This document shows, piece by piece, positions 39,487 to 44,639 of a DNA stretch of 44,639 bases; positions within the stretch are counted from its first letter, which is position 1, and every line of letters begins with the position of its first letter. This DNA comes from Phycisphaerales bacterium (lineage in GTDB: Bacteria; Planctomycetota; Phycisphaerae; Phycisphaerales; SM1A02). The stretch is taken from NCBI GenBank assembly GCA_030748455.1, contig JASMLY010000017.1, positions 1 through 44,639 on the forward strand. The letters run 5' to 3'. The notes under the pieces are model-generated. The model had not been told where the DNA came from. It worked only from the letters and a program-made list of their open reading frames with translations, and did no database searches. The position numbers and the translations under genes are program-made.

Positions 39487-42400
39487 ATGCTAACACTACG
39501 AACGATCTGTACAGGTATCGCTGCTTTGAGCATCGTTGCCGGAATTTCAGAGGCAAAACCACGAACAACGAAGTTTGAGCGTCAAGCTTCATTCCATGTC
39601 GGCGCCCCAAATCACGGCGGTGCGTTCCGTGGTGGTGGCTTCACCATGTGTGATACGAACGATCTACTACTGAGTGAAAATGTTGACATGTCAACAATTA
39701 CACAAGGCAACTCAGTCAATTGTTTTGGTGGCAGCGGTACACCAGAACACAGTTATGGACGAAGTTATGACCTATCCTTAGGTGCAACTGCAGGACTCCC
39801 AGTTCAACTGAGTTGCATACATTTCGGACTTGCCCAAAATTCCGTAGCGGGAACTGCTACTGTCAAGGTCTATATCGATCAAGACGCAACAGCAGGACCA
39901 ACAGCGGATGGTTCAGATTTATTCCAAATTGGCTCAATTGAAACAGCGCTTCCCGCAACGGAAACCCCACTCTATCTCACAGCGGACGCTGTGACGCCAT
40001 TGCTGATTGCTGCTGACTCTCTCATTTTTGTAGAAATCATCATCCCAGAATCCTTTCCAGGCACGCACGAAATCGGGTCCAATAGTGCAGGTGAAGCGTC
40101 GCTCACTTGGCTCCGTACAACAGGCGATGAATGTGGTATAGGCGATTGGATCAACCCTGCAAACCTTGGTTTTCCAAATATGCACTTGTTACAGGCTATC
40201 GAAGTTGCAGAAACGACCCTTCCTGATCCATGTGATGATCCACTTCCAAACTGCGCATCAGACGTAGATGGCTCTGGCGATGTTTCAGTTGACGATCTCC
40301 TCTTTATGATCGGTGCATGGGGCCAATGCGGTGATGGTACGTTCCGTCCGCAAGGCGATGTCGCCCCGCTACCAAACGGTGACTGCTGCATTGATGTCAA
40401 TGATGTCCTCCAACTCATCAGTGATTTTGGATCAGTTTGTGAACCAGGTGGCGTAGAAGATCTTGGGATCAATGAAATACGAATCGATCAATCCGGCGCC
40501 GATGACAATGAATACATCGAGTTGATTGGTGAAGCAGGTACCCTCCTAGATGGCTATTCCTACATCGTGATCGGTGATGGCACAGGTGGCTCGGGCGTCC
40601 TTGAAACACTCATCGACCTCACTGGAATTACAATTCCGGAAGATGGTCTACTCTCTCTTGGCAAGGCGGAGATGACAATCGGAACGCCCGATGTAGTCAT
40701 CGATGGTCTTACTCTAGAAAATAGCGACAATGTCACCCACCTTCTTGTGCGTGGTCTTACTGCTGTACTTGATCAAGATCTCGACCTAGAAGATGACGGC
40801 ATTCTTGATGGCTCTTTTTGGGCTGAACTCATCGATGGGGTCGCTCTTTTGGAAGTTGGGTATGACGGCGAAGTCGTCGATCTGCTCTATCATGACGTTG
40901 TACTTGGCCCTGTGGGGATCTACCCACCCGCGCATGTGTTTAGATGTCCAGATGGAGGTGCATGGCAACTCGGAGTCTTTGGTGACCTCGCCATGGACTC
41001 ACCCGGTGAACCCAACATGTGCGACCTAACAGATTTGGACGAAGATGGCGTATTTGACATCGTGGATAACTGCTACCTCTATAACCCCGAGCAAACAGAT
41101 TGCAACGATAATGGTATAGGCGATCCTTGTGATATTGCAGATGGCGTTTCACAAGATTGCAATGCTGATGGTGTTCCTGACGAATGTGAAGAGGATTGCA
41201 ACGCAAATGGTACTCCGGATGCGTGTGACATTGCAGATGGCAATTCCCTAGATTGCAACGCAAATGGTGTTCCAGATGAATGCGAAGCGGACTGCAACGA
41301 GAACGGCATCGCTGATGCATGTGATATTGCAGATGGAACATCGGCAGACGACAACGCAAATGGTGTTCCTGACGAATGTGAAGTAGGCAACCTTCTTTAT
41401 ACGAGTTTTGAAGAACCCCTCACCGGTGAAAAGTATTTCGATACCGGCGATGCCGCAGTTGATCACCAACTTGTGAACAATGCTGGTCAAGCGATGGTCG
41501 AGTGGGCTGCTGCTGGCGCTGAAATGGGATTCACAGCTTGGTATGTAAATACTCGTAATGATGTAGGTCTAACGGATGGTGATTACGTTGGTGTGACCAA
41601 CTACACAGGCGGTGGCGTTGGCTCCTACCCTGACGGAGTTCAAGGCTATCAACTCAGTGATACAGATGGTCTCATGCGAGTCGATTTTGATACCGCAACG
41701 GGTAGCGGTTCGTGGAACCTCAGCCTTGATCTCTTTGTTGCGTCTACCGGTTGGGAAGCGGACGATGCGATCGTCATCGATCTTGTTGTAGATGGCGGAG
41801 CAGTCCTCACAATTCTAGATACGAATGGACAAGATATTGATGACCTTGGAATCGAAGGCGGATGGCTCAACTGGTTGCAAGACCTCACGGGGTACACAGA
41901 GGCGACACTTCGTGTTTCTTTAGACTCGAACTCAGGTTCTGAGGCGATCTACATGGACAACATCGTGTTTAGTACCAATGCAATTGTTGATACTGATGGC
42001 GATGGCGTTCCAGATTCCCAAGATAACTGTGACCTCCCAAACCCTGATCAAGAGGATTGCAACGGCAACGGAATCGGTGATGTCTGTGATGTCGCAGATG
42101 GTGTTTCCTTTGATTGCAATGTGAACGGTATACCTGACGAGTGCGAAGCAGATTGCAACACCAACGGCATTCCTGACGAGTGTGACATCGCAGATGGAAC
42201 TTCAGAAGATGTCGACGGAAACGGTATTCCTGATGAATGTGAAGTCGTCAACGGATTTCTTGTGATTTCTGGTGTATTCGATGCTCAAACAACCGTAGGC
42301 GCAGGCCCTAAAGGTGTCGAACTGTACGTCACTTCTGACATTGACGATCTTAGTTTGTACGGGATCGGTGGTGCGAACAATGGCGGCGGCAGCGACGGTG

Positions 42401-42774
42401 AGGAATTCACCTTTCCTGCGGGACCTGTCGCAGCTGGTACCTTCCTCTATGTAACAAATACCTCGGGCGGGTTTCTATCTTTCTTTGGATTCGACGCTGA
42501 TTTTCAATCCGGTGCAATGTCCATCAATGGTGATGATGCGATCGAATTGTTTGAGAACGGAAATGTGATTGACACCTTTGGTGACATCAATCTTGATGGC
42601 ACAGGCACACCATGGGATTATCTCGATGGTTGGGCATATCGAACTTCATCAACTGGTCCAGATGGCGTTGTCTTTGAGATCAACTCTTGGACGTTCAGTG
42701 GGATCAATACCCTCGAAGGTGACACGAATGATGGTTGTGCCATGCCCTTTACCCTCGGTGTCTACACGCCCTAA
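39487..42774 (+). CDS. Large mosaic secreted protein (dockerin-like, lamin-tail-like and TSP3-like modules)
   Basis: A signal peptide (about 1-23, ending ISEA) leads a 1,095-residue exported protein. In order there is an N-terminal domain I do not recognise (30-250) and a dockerin-like pair (about 256-318; DVDGSGDVSVDDLLFMI, then CGDGTFRP). A lamin-tail-like beta domain follows (about 325-505; INEIRIDQSG, NEYIELIGEAG). Next are a DCNxNGxPDxC calcium-repeat block similar to thrombospondin type 3 (514-634), a jelly-roll-like domain (635-833), and a second calcium block (834-919). A second lamin-tail-like domain (ELYVTSDIDDLSLYGIGG) ends the chain. Such modules bind calcium or partner proteins, and no enzyme motif was found. 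A surface or extracellular structural role is inferred. Confidence 0.75.
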   Translation: MLTLRTICTGIAALSIVAGISEAKPRTTKFERQASFHVGAPNHGGAFRGGGFTMCDTNDLLLSENVDMSTITQGNSVNCFGGSGTPEHSYGRSYDLSLGATAGLPVQLSCIHFGLAQNSVAGTATVKVYIDQDATAGPTADGSDLFQIGSIETALPATETPLYLTADAVTPLLIAADSLIFVEIIIPESFPGTHEIGSNSAGEASLTWLRTTGDECGIGDWINPANLGFPNMHLLQAIEVAETTLPDPCDDPLPNCASDVDGSGDVSVDDLLFMIGAWGQCGDGTFRPQGDVAPLPNGDCCIDVNDVLQLISDFGSVCEPGGVEDLGINEIRIDQSGADDNEYIELIGEAGTLLDGYSYIVIGDGTGGSGVLETLIDLTGITIPEDGLLSLGKAEMTIGTPDVVIDGLTLENSDNVTHLLVRGLTAVLDQDLDLEDDGILDGSFWAELIDGVALLEVGYDGEVVDLLYHDVVLGPVGIYPPAHVFRCPDGGAWQLGVFGDLAMDSPGEPNMCDLTDLDEDGVFDIVDNCYLYNPEQTDCNDNGIGDPCDIADGVSQDCNADGVPDECEEDCNANGTPDACDIADGNSLDCNANGVPDECEADCNENGIADACDIADGTSADDNANGVPDECEVGNLLYTSFEEPLTGEKYFDTGDAAVDHQLVNNAGQAMVEWAAAGAEMGFTAWYVNTRNDVGLTDGDYVGVTNYTGGGVGSYPDGVQGYQLSDTDGLMRVDFDTATGSGSWNLSLDLFVASTGWEADDAIVIDLVVDGGAVLTILDTNGQDIDDLGIEGGWLNWLQDLTGYTEATLRVSLDSNSGSEAIYMDNIVFSTNAIVDTDGDGVPDSQDNCDLPNPDQEDCNGNGIGDVCDVADGVSFDCNVNGIPDECEADCNTNGIPDECDIADGTSEDVDGNGIPDECEVVNGFLVISGVFDAQTTVGAGPKGVELYVTSDIDDLSLYGIGGANNGGGSDGEEFTFPAGPVAAGTFLYVTNTSGGFLSFFGFDADFQSGAMSINGDDAIELFENGNVIDTFGDINLDGTGTPWDYLDGWAYRTSSTGPDGVVFEINSWTFSGINTLEGDTNDGCAMPFTLGVYTP

Positions 42775-42792
42775 TCGTATGAGTTTTCAATG

Positions 42793-42827
42793 AAGGATCC
42801 CCCTGACTGCAGGGGGATCCTTTTTTT
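42793..42827 (+). terminator. Strong Rho-independent terminator
   Basis: AAGGATCCCCCT and AGGGGGATCCTT form a 12-bp perfect stem with a 6-nt loop, followed by a run of T residues to 42827. It lies 19 bp after the stop of the 1,095-residue protein gene. Confidence 0.92.
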
Positions 42828-43335
42828 ATGAGAAAAACGGGTAAAACAGAGGATTTCCGACCGTATCGACCCGATGGCACATCTGTGTATATGCATGGCA
42901 TTCTAGGTAAGCTTAGGCAAGTTCCAATAACTAAAATAGATCGAAAAAACATCAATGAAATGCTTGACATACGCCTTAAAATAGGGCATCTTAGGGTGTT
43001 GACTTCTGTTGACAGACACACGAAGTGGAGTTCGTTGTTCCCCAATACTCACCTTTTGTGCCAAGTCCACGGAACTCAATGTTCGAATACCACTGTGTAT
43101 TCTTCTGCTCCCGTCCCCTTTGGCAGTTGGAATGTAGTGGTAGGAGAAGGTCGTGAGAAGGAACGACGTACATTTCAAAGATACGCTAGTCCCATAGCGC
43201 AATTGCTTTGTTTGTTGTATGTCGTGAAGACTTTCGTCCCTACTATTGTTTCCCACACCAGTATTTGGTGTAGGAATTATTGAAACGTGAACCAGAGGGT
43301 TCACATGATCTCCCATTAGGAGGGGAATATTTTTT
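42828..43335 (+). other. 508-bp non-coding stretch, possibly a structured leader of the last gene
   Basis: Frames open on both strands here, but neither shows recognisable protein features, a ribosome-binding site or the composition of the neighbouring genes. Near its end lie two hairpins: ACACC/GGTGT with a 7-nt loop (about 43255-43271) and a perfect GTGAACC/GGTTCAC with a 4-nt loop (43287-43304). An AGGAGG at 43318-43323 is preceded by CTCC that could pair with it. TTGACA occurs at 42964-42969, but no good -10 box follows. Whether this is a long 5' leader, an RNA gene or simple spacer cannot be decided from sequence. Confidence 0.4.
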
Positions 43336-44639
43336 ATGAAAAACTTTACCTCTTGTATTTGTATTTTGGGTCTATCGGGCACTGCCTTTGGCAATGTATT
43401 GATGGACCAAATTGGATTAGATGACGGCTCAAGTATTGATACTTCAAATGCCACAGCATCACAAAATTTTGAAAGTGCTTACGATGGCTATGACATCGCA
43501 ACACTTGATAATTTTACTGGTGCGGGCGAATCTGTAGTATCAGTTGAAGCTGTCATTACCGGGTGGAATGGTTACGGCAGCCTCGGTGGTATCACCGGTT
43601 ACACCGTAAACCTACATAGTAGTACTGGTGCTGCTGCTGCAGATCTCACTGGTGACATCGATTCACAGTGGATTGACCCTGCAGACGCAGTCGTTAGTGC
43701 AACGTGGGGTGGCGTTGGTGGAGACCTAGTTCTCTTCAATGTTGCTATGACCGCTGCAGTTGGCGACAACTACGTTAGCGTCGTTCCTGACAATGAGTTC
43801 GGTACGAACGGTCAAACCGCCATTGCAATGTCAACTCTTGGCGATGGCGAGTATTATCAAGCCAATCCAGGTGGCGGCTTTGGAATGCCAGGCAATGAAC
43901 AAGCAGGTGCTGGTAACTCAGCTTACCGCGTAGTTGCTGGTTTCACCGATCCTTGCGACGCACCTCTTGAACCTTGTGCTACAGACATCGACGGCGATGG
44001 CGTCAACGATGTTGACGATCTTCTTGTATTGATCGGCGAATTTGGCACTTGTGGCGATGGTACGTTCCGCCCAGCAGGCGACCTTGATGGTGACTGCTGT
44101 GTGACTGTTGACGACGTTCTTGTAATGATCGGTGTCTTTGGTCAAGATTGTGTTATTGCTGGTGGTTGCTGTTTAGGCGATGGTACATGCTCAGTAGAAA
44201 CTGCTGCTGACTGTGCTGCTGCTGGTGGCGATTACTTCGGCGATGACTCTACTTGTGCTGATGGCTCATGTGTTGCAGCCGCTTGCTGTATTGACATGAA
44301 CACCTGTGCTGATCTTACTGAAGATGCTTGTAATGCTATGGGTGGCACGTATAAAGGTGACGGTACTTCATGTGCTGGAACTGATTGTGCTGCTGTAGAA
44401 GCTGGTGACGAATGTACTGTTGCGATCGAAGTATTCGATGGTGCAAACGCATTTGATACTACTAACATGACTGCTGGTGGCGATATGCCTGATGACTTAA
44501 TGTGCGAAGGTACATTCCTTGACTGGGGCGAAAGCCAAGACGGTTGGTACATGTATGTCGCAACTGGTGGTATGACACACTTCACAACTTGTGACGCTGC
44601 GTCCTACGATACATCAATGGTGCTCTATGAAGGTTCATG
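43336..44639 (+). CDS. Secreted protein with dockerin-like pair and Cys-rich ACC modules (3' end outside window)
   Basis: The frame opens with ATG at 43336 and has no stop before the window ends, so at least 434 residues are coded here. A signal peptide (MKNFTSCICILGLSGTAFG) is followed by a unique domain (about 20-205) with DIATLDNFTGAGESVVSVEA. A dockerin-like pair follows (DIDGDGVNDVDDLLVLI, CGDGTFRPAGD, CCVTVDDVLVMIGVFG). Two Cys-rich modules come next (GGCCLGDGTC..., AACCIDMNTC...), then a domain starting GDECTVAIEVFDG that resembles planctomycete secreted beta domains. The dockerin-like part closely matches that of the upstream 1,095-residue protein, so the two genes share a module. AGGAGG lies 12 bases before the start, somewhat far. 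The function is unknown. Confidence 0.75.
   Translation, partial: MKNFTSCICILGLSGTAFGNVLMDQIGLDDGSSIDTSNATASQNFESAYDGYDIATLDNFTGAGESVVSVEAVITGWNGYGSLGGITGYTVNLHSSTGAAAADLTGDIDSQWIDPADAVVSATWGGVGGDLVLFNVAMTAAVGDNYVSVVPDNEFGTNGQTAIAMSTLGDGEYYQANPGGGFGMPGNEQAGAGNSAYRVVAGFTDPCDAPLEPCATDIDGDGVNDVDDLLVLIGEFGTCGDGTFRPAGDLDGDCCVTVDDVLVMIGVFGQDCVIAGGCCLGDGTCSVETAADCAAAGGDYFGDDSTCADGSCVAAACCIDMNTCADLTEDACNAMGGTYKGDGTSCAGTDCAAVEAGDECTVAIEVFDGANAFDTTNMTAGGDMPDDLMCEGTFLDWGESQDGWYMYVATGGMTHFTTCDAASYDTSMVLYEGS

Noticed and set aside
39201..39578. Plus-strand frame of 125 codons across tRNA-Leu
   Set aside because: It runs antisense through the tRNA and into the start of the large secreted protein gene in another frame.
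42828..43454. Overlapping open frames on both strands (151 and 183 codons) after the terminator
   Set aside because: The plus frame starts right on the terminator's T run, the minus frame overlaps the signal peptide of the last gene, and neither has protein-like motifs.

Overview
The window looks like chromosome from a planctomycete, most probably a marine Phycisphaerae-type lineage. By eye the G+C content is in the mid-40s per cent. The assignment rests on five large secreted proteins with dockerin-like calcium-loop modules (pattern DxNGDGxxDxxDLLxxxxxWGxC), thrombospondin-3-like DCNxNGxPDxC repeats and a Cys-rich ACC-type module. A GlnN-type glutamine synthetase, a lysine-tailed trigger factor and a three-SPFH-protein/ABC operon fit the same picture. 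This is inference from protein style, since no rRNA is present.

Layout. 1-1650: end of an Rnf electron-transport operon (rnfA) followed directly by an ApbE-type flavin transferase. 1665-4390: an apparently leaderless two-gene unit for a secreted RCC1-type propeller and a secreted beta-helix protein, then a terminator and an inverted repeat. 4398-4665: tRNA-Val(GAC) with terminator and promoter, plus a neighbouring tRNA-end-like hairpin block. 4657-6809: PAT/AmpG-type transporter, YbjQ-family protein, STAS-domain protein. 6892-10156: MazG-like protein, trpA, type III glutamine synthetase. 10231-13488: trigger factor, a small SHOCT-like membrane protein and clpX, with no clpP between them. 13541-14479: a 12-bp tandem repeat array, rpmB, and a candidate structured RNA on the minus strand. 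14480-18251: dnaG, rpoD and a strong terminator (a macromolecular-synthesis-type pair). 18256-20984: a secreted Cys-rich protein, coaC, rpoZ and a second copy of the 12-bp repeat family. 20985-23379: CLC anion channel/transporter, rnpA and yidD, all overlapping.

23392-33078 is the most unusual block. It is a tight six-gene minus-strand operon: three SPFH/band-7 proteins (one with a multi-helix membrane domain), an ABC ATPase with a long acidic tail, a large ABC-2-type permease, and a membrane-anchored protein of unknown function. A second ABC-2-like membrane protein diverges from it at 33291. I infer that these genes encode one membrane assembly, but I recognise no described system with this composition.

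34439-39318: uvrA, convergent with an ispD/glycosyltransferase-GtrA pair, then tRNA-Leu(CAA). 39397-44639: a 1,095-residue mosaic secreted protein with promoter and terminator, about 500 bp of non-coding leader-like DNA, and a related secreted protein that runs off the window end. That last protein has no stop codon in the window.

Most of the window is housekeeping (replication, transcription, translation, proteostasis, repair, nitrogen and isoprenoid metabolism). Interspersed with it are lineage-specific cell-surface proteins and the SPFH/ABC locus.
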